From positions 21,016,268 through 21,080,267 of the forward strand of contig CM119263.1 in the NCBI GenBank assembly GCA_051294375.1: a stretch of 64,000 bases of DNA. Reading direction: 5' to 3'. This stretch comes from Paraspadella gotoi (lineage: Eukaryota > Chaetognatha). Below the pieces are notes generated by a model that saw nothing but the letters and a program-made list of their open reading frames with translations, searched no databases and was not told the origin of the DNA. Within the stretch, counting starts at the first letter, position 1, and each line of letters begins with the position of its first letter. This document shows, one piece after another, positions 1-11,800 of this stretch. A program made the translations under genes and the position numbers.

Positions 1-357
1 ATGGTAATTTTTATATTAGTTGTGACCAATTTAATATACAATTTTTTTAAAAAAATATTTTCTCCATGTATACAAATATTATACATGAATTAATAAGATC
101 GAAAACTTTAACAGAAAAAACGAAAATCGATTTTTAAAAATTTTTTTAAAATTTTTTTTTATTCGATCGGAATTCGGTAACGAATAAAAACTTTCGTAAG
201 CGAAAAATCATTTTTATTTATTAGCCCGATTTTAAAAACGTACGAGGTTTTTTGTTCGAAGATGCCAAAATATAGCCTACTGCAAAAGATTAAAAAACAT
301 AAAATTATTTTTTTTACAAATTAATGTTAACTGATGTATGTTGTTCATAATTGACCT
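1..357 (+). repeat. AT-rich repeat H, direct copy
   Basis: This AT-rich stretch has no credible gene. It returns in reverse complement at about 17690-18110, where the same landmarks appear in opposite order (the ATCGATTTT block, the TTCGATCG block, the CGTACGAGGTTTT block). Its first 40 bases also resemble the end of a dispersed module seen at 14930-14965 and 26965-27000. It takes the place that segment X holds in front of the other two Y copies. Confidence 0.75.
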
Positions 358-582
358 TAGAAAAAACTGTTTTGAAATTTTAACATTTATTGGTTCTGTA
401 CTAGTATATGGCCTACTGCGTAAATTGTAAAATTTATTATAAATTCTTTTATTACATAAATGTTCATTAATATAATATTATTCGTTCCTCATTTTTAAAA
501 TTCTAATTAAAGATAAATTTAGAAATTTTACTACGCCTTACTGAAGATGACTGTCCGTAACTTCTATAACCCCCTCTAGGAT

Positions 583-745
583 CCGTGGAACGGGTCCCTG
601 GGCTTGGAACCAGGCTTGAGGGTTTGCCATGCCCCCAAGGCGGTTTACGGCCGTCCTCACGCTTCCCGCAGGGTAGGTACCGGGTTGAGATTGAACCCGG
701 TACCTAGTAGTCATGAGCTGATGGCTTTACTCTATGAGCCACCGT
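583..745 (-). repeat. tRNA-derived SINE-like element
   Basis: On the minus strand the sequence contains a box A-like stretch (TGGCTCATAGAGTAAAGC, about 722-741) and a box B-like stretch (GGGTTCAATCTC, about 687-698) at tRNA-like spacing. A non-tRNA body of about 90 bases follows and runs through a GGCATGGCAAACC stretch. This is the layout of a tRNA-derived SINE head plus body. The same sequence lies at 20205-20400, and a badly distorted version at 8270-8530. A complete tRNA fold was not demonstrated, so a tRNA pseudogene is possible. Confidence 0.55.
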
Positions 746-803
746 TTCACAACTAAAAGTGTTATGCTTCTAGGCGGGGTGAACCTAGGCAATGCCCGAC
801 TAC

Positions 804-1094
804 NNNNNNNNNNNNNNNNNNNNNNNNNNNNNNNNNNNNNNNNNNNNNNNNNNNNNNNNNNNNNNNNNNNNNNNNNNNNNNNNNNNNNNNNNNNNNNNNN
901 NNNNNNNNNNNNNNNNNNNNNNNNNNNNNNNNNNNNNNNNNNNNNNNNNNNNNNNNNNNNNNNNNNNNNNNNNNNNNNNNNNNNNNNNNNNNNNNNNNNN
1001 NNNNNNNNNNNNNNNNNNNNNNNNNNNNNNNNNNNNNNNNNNNNNNNNNNNNNNNNNNNNNNNNNNNNNNNNNNNNNNNNNNNNNNNNNNNNNN
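804..1094. other. Assembly gap (291 N)
   Basis: Run of N. The matching place in copy 3 (20450-20760) is a TTTA/TTAA-rich low-complexity stretch, so the missing sequence is probably similar; an AT dinucleotide run begins right after the gap. Confidence 0.95.
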
Positions 1095-1204
1095 ATATAT
1101 ATATATATATATATATAGGCATTGGGAACACTCCACTATATAGGTTAAACTATGCATATTTATATATATATATTCGAAACTCCATACAATCGTCAAGATC
1201 GTCT

Positions 1205-1670
1205 TTGCGCGCGGTTTACCAGTCCTCTCTCTTTCTATCAGGGGCCCTTTTGCGCGTCTCTCCCCTTCCTATTCGCACGCAGTTTTTCTCTCTCTCTCTC
1301 TCTCTCTCTCTGATACCCCTTTTGCGCGTCTCTCCCCTTCACTATTCGCACGCATTTTTTTCTCTCTCTCTATCTCTCTCTCTCCTACTCTCGTCTCTCG
1401 TCTCTCTCTCTCTCTCTTTCCCAGGCGCACGCGCAGAGATTTAGAATGACGACGCGCGTTTCTCACGTTCCTCTCTCGCGCCTTTTTTCTTTTCCTCAGT
1501 TTTTTTTCGCGTCCCTCTCTCACCGGAAGTGAATGTTTTTTATGTCACGGAATTCCGCGACTTTCGGATTTCTGTTCTCTCTCTCGTGTCTCCTACCTCT
1601 CTCCCTCTTCTCTCTCTCTCTCTCTTCTCTCTCTCTCTTCTCTCTCTCTTTCTCAATCGCTTTGCGAAAG
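1205..1670. repeat. CT-rich low-complexity region
   Basis: Long runs of CT and TCTCTC broken by short GC-rich islands such as TTTGCGCGTCTCTCC (repeated near 1250 and 1320) and GACGACGCGCGTTTCTCACG. Both strands read open here only because of the dinucleotide repeat. The same block recurs at 8960-9360 and 20880-21300. Confidence 0.8.
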
Positions 1671-1699
1671 AAAGAAACAAAAGCTGAGAGCGAATTTAA

Positions 1700-1928
1700 N
1701 NNNNNNNNNNNNNNNNNNNNNNNNNNNNNNNNNNNNNNNNNNNNNNNNNNNNNNNNNNNNNNNNNNNNNNNNNNNNNNNNNNNNNNNNNNNNNNNNNNNN
1801 NNNNNNNNNNNNNNNNNNNNNNNNNNNNNNNNNNNNNNNNNNNNNNNNNNNNNNNNNNNNNNNNNNNNNNNNNNNNNNNNNNNNNNNNNNNNNNNNNNNN
1901 NNNNNNNNNNNNNNNNNNNNNNNNNNNN
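1700..1928. other. Assembly gap (229 N)
   Basis: Run of N inside Y copy 1. In copy 3 the flanking sequences (GAGCGAAATTTAAA and AGGAAGTTTTTTT) are almost adjacent near 21325-21350, so the gap may be over-sized or may hold an insertion specific to this copy. Confidence 0.95.
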
Positions 1929-2539
1929 AAAGGAAGTTTTTTTTTCGATCTTCGCAACAAAATGTGAAGAGCGCCATCTTAATCTTTTTTGTAAACAACA
2001 AAATAAAATGGAAATAATTTATTACTGTTAACTCTTCATTCTGCAAGAAAAATTAAATGCAATGCAATGAAATGTATATAATCAGCGATAAATAAAGATC
2101 GTCATCATACTCAGTAATTTTGAAGTAATACCTAGACTTTGACATCCGATTGATGACTCTCTCACTCTCTCTCTCTTTCTCTTTCCCTTCCTCTTTCCAA
2201 TGTCTCCCTCTCTTTCCTTTTTTCCAGCTCCGCTCCATGACCTCTCTCTGATCTCTTTTCTCCTTAATCGTTCTTTCATCGACCTTTCAATCAACTCCTT
2301 CGCAGGAGTTGACCTCCTCTTTCTCCAAATAACAATTTTGTTACACATCAACTCGCTAATAAATATTTAGTATAATGTAAATAGTATTGAATAAATTTGA
2401 TTGATGGGTAAAACTTTTTAAGGTTACTGTAAAATATGTAAAAGTTATTCTATTTCTTTCACCAACAAACATGGCTAAAAATGACTCCATCCAAACCTAC
2501 ATGAGACGCAATTCCTTAACCTCTCTTAATATTTTTTTC

Positions 2540-2700
2540 TATCCCCTTTCCTCCCACTTTTTTAGTCGGATCTGCTTATCAGCAGATCCTGACTCTATAA
2601 TTCACTTTGTCGGTCCGTCGGTCCGCCCCCTCAATATTGTCGGGCAATAACTTATATCATGTCAGAACATCGAATTATGATAAATTATGCAAAAAAAAAC
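2540..2700 (-). repeat. Core of composite repeat with terminal hairpin
   Basis: The block holds a hairpin (GGATCTGCT paired with AGCAGATCC) at 2568-2589, the CGGTCCGTCGGTCCG stretch, then CAATATTGTCGGGCA and the GTCAGAACATCGAATTATGAT stretch. The same order is found inverted at 34577-34725, 39903-40010, 51771-51888 and 52820-52975, where it is preceded by a GACG array. Here and in the matching parts of the other Y copies (about 10105-10275 and 22010-22160) the GACG array is missing. Confidence 0.75.
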
Positions 2701-4455
2701 CTGTTTCACTAATTGATTATGCTTCTTTTTCCTTTTGTATGTATTAATAAATCAAATAATTAATCAATTAATCAATCAAGTCAATCGTTATCGGCATTAT
2801 TCTCATCATCGTCATTGATTTTGTCGTTGTTAGTGACAAAAAGACCTAAAAACAAAAATTTGGGATCAAATTAATTAATAAATTTGCCTGATTAATTAAT
2901 TAATTAACTTGAATTATTTAATTATTAATTAATTAATTACCGATAATGATCGTGGGCAGATCCGACATTTTTTTTCTCAAACTTGTTTCTATCTCTTTCT
3001 ATCTTTTTTGGCCAATCACAGATTAAAACTTCGCTCCATTTTTCGCTTCGTCGGTTTATGTCGCGATTTAAATTTCTTATCGAGGAAAGAAGCTTTCGGA
3101 TTTTTGTTTCAAGTTCGGATTTGTCGATTTCATATGAACGGATCGGGTTATTTATGGATTCGGGGTGCAAGGAATTCGGTGTGGAAAAAATTAAAGATGG
3201 GTATTAAAGGCGTAGTGAAAGTTGCAGATCAAAATTCGAATAGTTAATCATGAACAGTCTTGGACTAAAGAACATTGATATATAATTTTTCTTTTAATTT
3301 CTCAATTTTCGCATACGCCCATATTTATACATAGTACTTACCATAGAAAATATTAAAATTTTAAAATAATGTTTTCTTAGTTTTGAAAGAAGTTTCGAAT
3401 TTCTCATAAAAAGTTGATAAAAGAAAATATAAGTCTTAATCAAAAATTCTTTCATTAAGTTAGCCAAAAATTTAAAAAAATATATTTTTTATGCTAAAAT
3501 TTAATTATAGTTTAATAATAATATTTTTTTATGATTTTGATCCACTTAATGAAATAATTTTCTAAAAAGAGTTGTTTCCTTTTATCAACTTTCCGTTAGG
3601 AATTCGAATCTGCTTTTAAAAATAAGAAAAAAACATTTTAAAATTTTGACATCCGGGGATGGTTTGGAGATGATCGGGAAGCATCTGTGTAGATGCCGAA
3701 CTTGCAAAAGTTCATGACGGCTATTTTAGATTATAGCGGTTTTTTGGAGAAATATTCATTGAGCGCTGAACTGTTGCATTATGATATCTTTGACATTTTT
3801 AATCACAGCCTTCTATTTAAACGTTTGCAATGAATTAAAATATAAAAAAAAGGAAAAAGCAAAAAAAAGTATAATTTAAAACTTAAAAGTTTTACTGACA
3901 AGCGGCTCAGCAAGCTTTTCTGTTAATTATCCCATTTGCAAAGCTCAAGACGGGATTGAACGCCTTAAAGGGTTTTCGCCTTCGCCTTTCCCATTTCCCG
4001 TTGGCCGGATTTCTACTTTTTTTTTCTCCTGTGATAAAAACGATGGTAAAACTTTGGATAAAATACTTGGAGAACCTATTACATCCGGGTTAGCGATTCT
4101 TCCGTATCATCACAATCGTCGTATAAATCGATGAGACGTGATTTTATTTTTTCTTCTTCTTTTCATTTATTATCTGTGTCGTTGGTTTTAATTTTGGCCG
4201 CGAGGAAGATTTTAATTTTTTTGTCAAAACATTTTACTTGTCCGCTGATCTTTATGTACATTTTAATTTTATATAATTTATATTTTATATCAGAATGTCC
4301 ATAAAAATCCAGTAAAACACAAGTTCAGGACGGTCGATGCTTCTTTTTGAAAGTCATGAGTCCCGCACTATCATTGATTAAAGATTTTAAGTCCGTACAT
4401 GGTAACAATTTTACAAGCGCCGGTAGAAAAACGCTGTCATTTGCAAACCCATGAA
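2700..4455. other. AT-rich part of Y, no gene seen
   Basis: Mostly AT-rich sequence with TTAATTAA runs at 2870-2940. It contains a recurrent motif at 2943-2990 (CGTGGGCAGATCCGACA followed by T-rich DNA and CAAACTTGTTT), which returns inverted as CAAACAATGTCGGATCTG near 33478, 36830 and 38946. Short open frames at 2983-3247 appear only with frame damage in the other Y copies, so they are unlikely to be coding. Confidence 0.6.
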
Positions 4456-4459
4456 AATT

Positions 4460-4790
4460 TTTATCGAGCCTAACGGCGAAGCCGGTTCAGGCTCGATATT
4501 GATTCGGGTCAGCTTCTTTGTGACGTCGTCGTCGTCGTCGTCGTCGTCGGCGTCACGCTTTTTTGTATAAAAACTACTACGCTTTTATAGTTTTGGCTGG
4601 ACTTATCGTTTTTTCTATCGAGCCATGACTGGCGAAGCCGGTTCAGGCTCGATATTGATTCGGGTCAGCTTCTTTGTGATGTCGTCGTTGTTGTCGTCGT
4701 CGGCGTTGTCGTCGGCGTCACGCTTTTTTGTATAAAAACTACTACGCTTTTATTGTTTTGGCTGGACTTACCGTTTTTTTTTAAATAAAT
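4460..4790 (+). repeat. Two tandem hairpin plus GTC modules
   Basis: Two units of about 155 bp. Each opens with a hairpin whose arms are ATCGAGCC and GGCTCGAT (4462-4498 and 4617-4654) enclosing GGCGAAGCC. Each continues with TTGATTCGGGTCAGCTTC, a GTC trinucleotide run, and a tail with TACTACGCTTTTAT. Copies occur at about 11940-12245 and 23925-24210, and inverted at 33000-33220 and 48110-48330. The conserved hairpin suggests a mobile-element end, but no terminal repeat or target-site duplication was established. Confidence 0.75.
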
Positions 4791-5801
4791 TATTTTTTTT
4801 AAAATAAATTATTATTAATTATGATGAAGTTTTATAAAAGTGTGCGGATGCATCAGTAACGCTTTAAAATTTAGATATGGCCTTCTCATCTTGAATAGCT
4901 CTGAATTTTCTTGTTAACCCATTTTGGAGTTTAAGATTTTTGTTTTGAATATTTCCACTTCTTGATTTTGCAATTTACTGCACAATTGAACGTTATACGT
5001 ACTCATTATATAGTTCAAATTAGGAATATAGAATGCTTTAATCTAATTTACATATTGCAGTATGTAATTGAAGATGAAATTAAAAAAATTTTTTTAAATC
5101 TATAATAAAAAATGGGAACTTCAAAGGAACTTTTAATGAGAAGCTATATCTTAATTTTTAATACAGTTCAGCTCTGGCAGCGGCGGTCCCAGCGGCGGTC
5201 CAGCGGTCTGGTCCAGCTTCACTCTATCTTTTTTCTCTCTTCTTCTACATCTCGTTCTTGCTCCTCTCGTCATTGCCCCTTTCCGCTCAGCTGCGCCAAA
5301 GTTTTACGTAAGGTCCTTCCATCACACACTATCCCTCTTAGTCGAGTTCAGTAAAGTCAAAATCCTTTCTCTCTCAATATCGTATTTTTTGGCTTACCAT
5401 TTCATATAAACTGGTTGCTCTGATTATCGCTCCAGATTTGCGCTATTGCTTCAGCGCTTGTTTATTTTCCATTTCGAATACAAATCCCCAATATTTATTC
5501 ATTCGAGTTTTCCTGTGGATTTTATTTCTCTTTATTATTTTATATTTTTGGGGCACTGGATTTATTTTTTTTATTTTTGGTGAAACGGAGCGGAGAGACC
5601 TGTAATAATAGCAGGGTTCCCGTTGGCGGGAAAAACACTGTATCCAAGCCCTTCTCTCTCCTTCTTCTCTCCTACCTACAATACTCTGTCATATCATACT
5701 TCGCTTTGTGTTTCTACTACCAAGGGTATTTCACGCAATTACATCCCACAGACATTTTTTTCGTGGTAAATTTTTCAAGTAGACAACTCAACTATTTTTC
5801 T

Positions 5802-6127
5802 NNNNNNNNNNNNNNNNNNNNNNNNNNNNNNNNNNNNNNNNNNNNNNNNNNNNNNNNNNNNNNNNNNNNNNNNNNNNNNNNNNNNNNNNNNNNNNNNNNN
5901 NNNNNNNNNNNNNNNNNNNNNNNNNNNNNNNNNNNNNNNNNNNNNNNNNNNNNNNNNNNNNNNNNNNNNNNNNNNNNNNNNNNNNNNNNNNNNNNNNNNN
6001 NNNNNNNNNNNNNNNNNNNNNNNNNNNNNNNNNNNNNNNNNNNNNNNNNNNNNNNNNNNNNNNNNNNNNNNNNNNNNNNNNNNNNNNNNNNNNNNNNNNN
6101 NNNNNNNNNNNNNNNNNNNNNNNNNNN
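5802..6127. other. Assembly gap (326 N)
   Basis: Run of N. Just before it the sequence around 5110-5600 (ATGGGAACTTCAAAGG, GTTGGCGGGAAAAAC) matches two separate places in copy 3 (about 24480-24810 and 25365-25400), so the order of modules near this gap may be rearranged or misassembled. Confidence 0.95.
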
Positions 6128-6370
6128 GCCTTTTCTGAATTGTTTAAAAACGAGTTCAGGCTCTTTCAGTCTCTTTTAGTATCTCTCTGTCTCTCTCTGT
6201 GTGCGTCTGTCTCTCTTTGTACGATCTCTTGCGTGATCGTTCGTTTTTTAAAAAATTCTGATTATTTTTTTCTTTCTAAAAAAAATATATATTTGATCAG
6301 GCGCTTTCTCTCTATCTGACTCTTTCTCTCTCTCTCTCTCTCTCTCTCGTGATTTAGTTCTAAGGTCAGT
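6128..6370. repeat. CGATC-hairpin module and CT run
   Basis: The module runs from CCTTTTCTGAATTG through a CT stretch into TACGATCTCTTGCGTGATCG and then TTAAAAAATTCTGATTA. GATC repeats flank a short loop. The same module lies at 13510-13740, 14225-14330, 25545-25745 and 26260-26380, and inverted at 32080-32230, 37570-37680, 37790-37920 and 38450-38560. The adjoining CT run is 6310-6350. Confidence 0.75.
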
Positions 6371-8020
6371 GTGCAAAAAACAATTATAATGTATTTAGCA
6401 TTTAATCATAATTTTTACACACACGCAAAAGTAATGACGATAACTATGAAAAGATCAAATTATAATGAATAAAAATATTTTTGAAACAATTTGTAAAATG
6501 TAAAAATCAGTAACCTCAGAAGACGCGCTGCACAGAAGATCTAGACAAACGACTGCTTTATAGGAGTCGAAGAGATAATTCCGGTGCTAGCGGTCACCTA
6601 TAAATCAGAACAATAATGAACGAGCAGGGTCGCAGGCCTTTATCTGGACGTGAACGAATGAAGGTTGCCTGAATATCCAGCGAAGAGAGATAATTCTGAG
6701 GGGATGCAGAGAAAAAGAGAGCGTTTGGAAAAGGAATCGCAAACTGGAAGTGTGTGACGAGTCTGAGGTATGCGTCTATTGGATGAAGGCTGCAAAAATA
6801 GAGACAATGACCCAACGTGAACAAATTTAATACTTTCTTTAAAATCTTTTTAAATCAGTAGTATGAGAATACAATGTGGAGTCTAAGTTAAAAAGAAATG
6901 ACAATAAAAGAATATGATATTCAAGTTGAAAAAATGAGCAAATTAAAATGCTAGCAATTGAAAAAATGAATTATGAGTTGAAAAAATGTATGTTAGTGAA
7001 AAATGATGCGATTTTAAAAAAAGTAATTTTTAAAAAATTTGGTGATTAATCATCTGAATTAATTGATTATGCTTAATTTATGTAGGCAGATTCGAACATT
7101 GTTTCATCAAATGTTTTGATATCCAGTTCACTAATCATAAATTTGTTTCAAAAACTGATTAAACACTGTGAAGTAGCGAAAAAAAATTTATATAAATGGT
7201 TTTGGTTTGACGAGTATGAAATACAAGTGGGGCATCTCTCATTCCATTATTTTACAACATTGCAATTTTTATATCTTAAAAATAATAATTTTAGAACTAA
7301 AGGTAAATTTATGTCTATCACCCCCTCAAGCCTCCGTGTTCCATCACTCACATCATCTTTACACAACTACAAACCCTGAAAAGACTTTTCCAAAAAAACA
7401 TGCATATTGTCTGAAGCTTGAAACCCAGTACCCTACTCTTTTCTTTCCAACTGTCTGGCCAACCCCTCTTCCTTCTTCGACCGCGTATCTCCCTGCTGGA
7501 GCCACGCCCGCATCCCACACACGCCGCCAGAAAAAAACACCCGAATCACCAACACAACCTCTCGCACCCCTGGATCCATACCCGAGCCCATCCCTCTATT
7601 CGATCGGCACCCTGACTCAAACCGATCTTTTAACCAACGCCCCCCCACGTCGTCTGACGACCCCTACACCCACACCCGTCCCCTCCCCCCCCCCCCCCCC
7701 CACTCCCCTATACCCAATCGCCAAACAATTATTCAAAAATAGCGCCCTCTTTCACTTAACTCTTTTATTGCAGATTTGAAGTTCTTGTCAACAGTGATGA
7801 AAAGAAAAATAGTAAATCATTTTTTAAAATTCTTTATTATATGTGGTTAAAATTAAAAAACTATATTGAATAGTATAGAAAGTTAATTTTCAGCTTAAAA
7901 TATAGCTTTTCTAATTTGTTGTTGAGCCCACTTAAAGAAGGAAGTTTATGCAATGAAAAGAGTTATATTCGATTTACTATTAACTTTTTCTATGAGATCC
8001 AATTGGCAAAAAAATTCTTA
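6370..8020 (+). repeat. Duplicated segment X, copy 1
   Basis: Aligns with 18430-19990. Shared landmarks include CAAATTATAATGAA, the AGAAGACG stretch, GAACGAGC...GGGTCG, CCTGAAT..CCAGCGAAGAGAGATAAT and a series of AAAAAATGA-type short repeats. A short minus-strand frame at 6594-6824 and its counterpart at 18580-18897 keep some shared residues but are otherwise frame-shifted, so coding is doubtful. Segment X joins directly to Y at the TTAGAAAAACTG stretch near 8020. Confidence 0.75.
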
Positions 8021-8790
8021 GAAAAACTGATTTGAAATTTAACATTATTGGTTCTGTGCTTAGGTAATTGGCCTACACCTACCCCGCGCACCTGTAAAAT
8101 CTTCATTACTACATATCTTTCTCCTTCCCCTATCACCATACACTACCGTTCACTAATTATAAATTAATTATGCGTGTCCTCATGTTTAAAATTTAATTTA
8201 AGAGATAAATTTAGAAATTTTTATCTAGTCCTTATTTGAATGATGACTGCGCGTAATTTCTATAACACCTTCTAAGGATCCGTGGAACGGGTCTGGGTTG
8301 TAACCTAGGCTTTGAGGTTTGCATTGCCTCCCCCCATACCCCCCAACCCGCACCCCGTTCCCATCACCGCCGCCGCCCCTTCCACCCCTCCTCCCCAGCC
8401 GGTATCGCTCCCCCCCCCCTCCCCTCCAGCCTTGAACCGCGGTACCCCCTCATTACTCCCAATCGCACCGATCCGCCTCCTCCTCTTCCTCTATAGCCAC
8501 GTTAGACTAAACCCCCCACCTCGATTATGCCCCCCCTCTACGCCGCAACGCTCCCAGCCATGCCGATCGTACAATTTATTAATTAATTAATTAATATTAA
8601 TATTTATACTTATATTTTATTATTTATTTATTGATTTATTTGTTTATGTATTTATTATTTATTTTTAATTTATTTATAATTATTATTTATTTAATTTTTT
8701 TTTTATTAATTTATTTTCTACCATCACTCCACCCCCCTCCCTACTCTTATCTATTTAGCTATTTCTACGCGTACTCCTCATTTATTTATT
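7310..8790. other. C-enriched, degraded stretch
   Basis: Compared with the matching sequence at 19430-20600, this part of copy 2 keeps the same skeleton but carries many extra or substituted C residues on the plus strand, with runs of up to about 18 C near 7690. At 8325-8575 the SINE-like element known from 590-745 is barely recognisable for the same reason. The proline-rich open frames here are a by-product. Base-calling error over a low-quality stretch is the simplest explanation; local C-biased mutation is the alternative. Confidence 0.6.
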
Positions 8791-8860
8791 TATTTTATTT
8801 ATTATTTATTTAATTTTTTTATATTTACTTAATTTTATTATAATAGTATAGGTAATATAG
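8580..8860. repeat. TTTA/TTAA low-complexity run
   Basis: Imperfect ATTT and TTAA tetranucleotide runs, matching 20450-20760 in copy 3 and probably the N gap at 804-1094 in copy 1. Confidence 0.85.
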
Positions 8861-11800
8861 GTTCATTGGTATACACTCCACTATTTAAGGTATATCTTAT
8901 GCTATTTTATATCTATATAGTTACTTGAAACTTCATACTATCGTCAAGATGTTTGGCCGCGGTTAGTAGTTCTCTACTCTTTCTATCAGGGCCATTTGGC
9001 CGCCCTCTCTCTCCCTTCTATTCGCCACGCATTTTTCTCTTCGTTATTTCGCGTTCTCTTTTCTCTCGTTCTGTCTCTCTCTCTTGTCTCTTCTTCTCTC
9101 TTCTTACTTCGCGTCGGCCGGTAGATTAGAAGACGACGCGCAGTTTCTCACGTTTCTCTCTCGCGCGCTTTGTTTCTTTCCTCATTTTTTTCGCGTCCCT
9201 TTACATGAAGTGTAATGTTTTTTATGTCACTGGAAATTCGCGACTTTTCGGTAGTTCTGTTTTGCTTCTTTCGTCGTCTTTCTTCCTCTCTCCGGCATTC
9301 TTGTCTCGCTCCTCTCTCAGCTTCTTCTCTTCTGGTCGTTTCGTTACTTCTCTCTCTTTCTCAATGCTTTGGCGAAAGAAATGAAACAAACTGGGAGAGC
9401 GGAAATTTCAAAAGGAAAGTTTTTTTTGATCTTCGCTAAGACAATAAGTTTAAGAGCGTATTTAATTATTTGTTTGTAAACACAAAAATAAAAGGAAATA
9501 AATTTTAGCTGTTATACTTCCTTTTCATTCTGCAAGAAGACAAAAAAAAAATTTTAAAGAAAATGGCAATGCAATGAAATGTATATAATCAGGGCCGAGT
9601 AAATTAAAAATTTCATTAATTATCTCAGTAATTGAAGTAATACTAGACTTTTGACTATAGTTTGATTTACGATCTCTCACTCTCTCTTTCCTTTCCTTTC
9701 CCTTCGTCTTCAATGTTCCTCTTTTCTTTTTCAGCTCCGCTCAATTGAAGCTCTGTTCTGATTGCATTAGTTCCTTAATCGTTCTTTATTCGAACTTTTA
9801 ATTCAACTCCTTCGCAGGAGTATGGATTCGTGTACCTCTTTCTACAATAACAAATTTGTTACATCTATCAACTCGCTATATTAAATATTTAGGTATAATG
9901 TGTATTGTATAATAGTATGAATAAAGTGATTGATAGGTAATAACTTTATTAAGTTACGAAAGTAAATATGGATAAATAGTCTATTTCTAATTTCTTACCA
10001 AGCATACCATGGTAAAAAATTGATCATCCAAAATAACAGAATGACAATTCCTTAACCTCATGCGTTAATATTTTTAAATCTTCTATGCCCTTCATCTCCA
10101 CAGTTTTTTAGTCGTCTGTAGTTATCAGTCAATCCATGACATCTCATGAAGTTCACTTTGTCGTCCGCGTCCGCCCTCGAAATTATGTGGAGCAGAAGAG
10201 GTAAAAAACCTTAATTTATCATGAGTAGTAAGCAATCGAATTATGAATAAATATGGCAAAAAAAAACCTGTTTCACTAATTGATTATGCTGCTTTTTCCT
10301 TGTAGTATTCAATAAATCAATAGCATTATCAATATCAATCAATAGTCATGTATCGCGATATTCTCATTACATCGATTGATTTTGGTCTGTAGTACAACAA
10401 AGACTAAAAAATAAAATTTGGGATAATAGATTAATAATTTGCTGTTAATACATTAATTACTTGAATTATTTAATTATTAAGTCTCAATTAACAATTACGA
10501 TCAATGATCGTGGGCAGATCGAACATTTTTTTTTTCTCAACTTGTTTTATCTCTTTCTATTTTTTGCCAATCACAGATTAAACTTCGTGCTCATTTTTCG
10601 CTCGTCGGTGTTATGGCGATTTTAAATTTCTATCGAGGAAGAAGCTTCTCGGGATTTTGTTTCAAGTTCGGATTTGTCGATTTCATAATGAACGGATCGG
10701 GTTTTATGATTGGGTGCAAGTGAATTCGGTGTGAAAAATTAAAGAGAGTATCAAGGCGTAGTGAAAGTTGCAGGTCAAATCATAGTTAATATGACAGTCT
10801 GGACTAAAAGAAATGTGAATATAATTTTTTCTTTAATTTATTCTCTAATTTTCGCTACGCCATATTTATACATAGTATTACAAGTAGAAAAATTAAAATT
10901 TAAAATAATGTTTTCTAGTTTGAAGAAGTTTCGAATTTTCCATGAAACTTAAGTATAAAGAAAATATAAGTCTAATAAAATTTCTTCATAAGTGCAAATT
11001 ATAAAAAATATATTATTTTATGCTAAAATTTAATTATGTTTTAATAATTATATTTTTTTATGATTTTTGATCCATTAATGAATATTTTCTAAAAGATGTT
11101 GTTCCTTTTACAACTTTCCGTTAGGAAGTTCGAATTGCTTTTAAAATAAGAAAAAAACATTTTAAAATTTTGACATCCGGATGGATTTGGACATGATCGG
11201 GAAGCACTGGTGAATGCGAACTTGCAAAGTTTCAGACGGCTATTTATAATTATAGCGGTTTTTGGAAAAATATTCATGTGAGCGCTGAATGTTGCATTAT
11301 GAATCTTTGAATTTTAATCTACAGCCTTCATTAAACGTTGCAATGATTAAATATAAAAAAAAGAAAAAGCAAAAAAAAGTATAATTAAACTTAAAAGTTT
11401 TACTGACAAGGCGCTCAGCAACTTTTTGTTTAATTATCCAATTTGCAAAGCTCAAGACGCGGATTGAAGCCTTAAAGGTTTTCGCCTTCGCTTTCCAATC
11501 TTCCCTTTGCCGAATTTCTACTTTTTTTTTCTCTTAGATAACAAGAGTGAAAACTTTGGATAAATATTGAGAGACTATTCAATCGTGGTTAGGATTCTTC
11601 CGTATCATAGAAATCGTGTATAAATCGATGAGCGGATTTTAATTTTTTCTCTTCTTTTCAATTTATTATCTGTTCGTTGTTTTAATTTTGGCCGCGAGAA
11701 GATTTTAATTTTTTGTTCAAAACATTTTACTTGTCGGCATGACTTTATGTACATTTTAATTTTATAATATTTATATTTATATCAGAAATGTCATAGAAAA

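Larger units (their letters stand above)
358..6370 (+). repeat. Large duplicated segment Y, copy 1
   Basis: This block of about 6 kb aligns in order with 8020-13740 and 19990-25740. Shared landmarks are the SINE-like sequence near 590-745, CT-rich DNA, the hairpin near 2568, the CGTGGGCAGATCCGACA motif near 2950, an AT-rich middle, the paired GTC modules near 4460-4790 and the CT-rich end. The copies differ mostly by single-base insertions and deletions; this copy reads as the cleanest. No open frame in it looks like a gene. It could be one large element or a segmental duplication. Confidence 0.85.

Noticed and set aside
2053-2351. Two minus-strand frames of 61 and 89 codons rich in R, K and E
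   Set aside because: CT-rich low-complexity DNA; the frames are broken at 9660-9860 and 21510-21775.
7207-7779. 190-codon proline/threonine-rich frame
   Set aside because: Exists only in the C-enriched copy; the matching sequence at 19400-19770 has no such frame.
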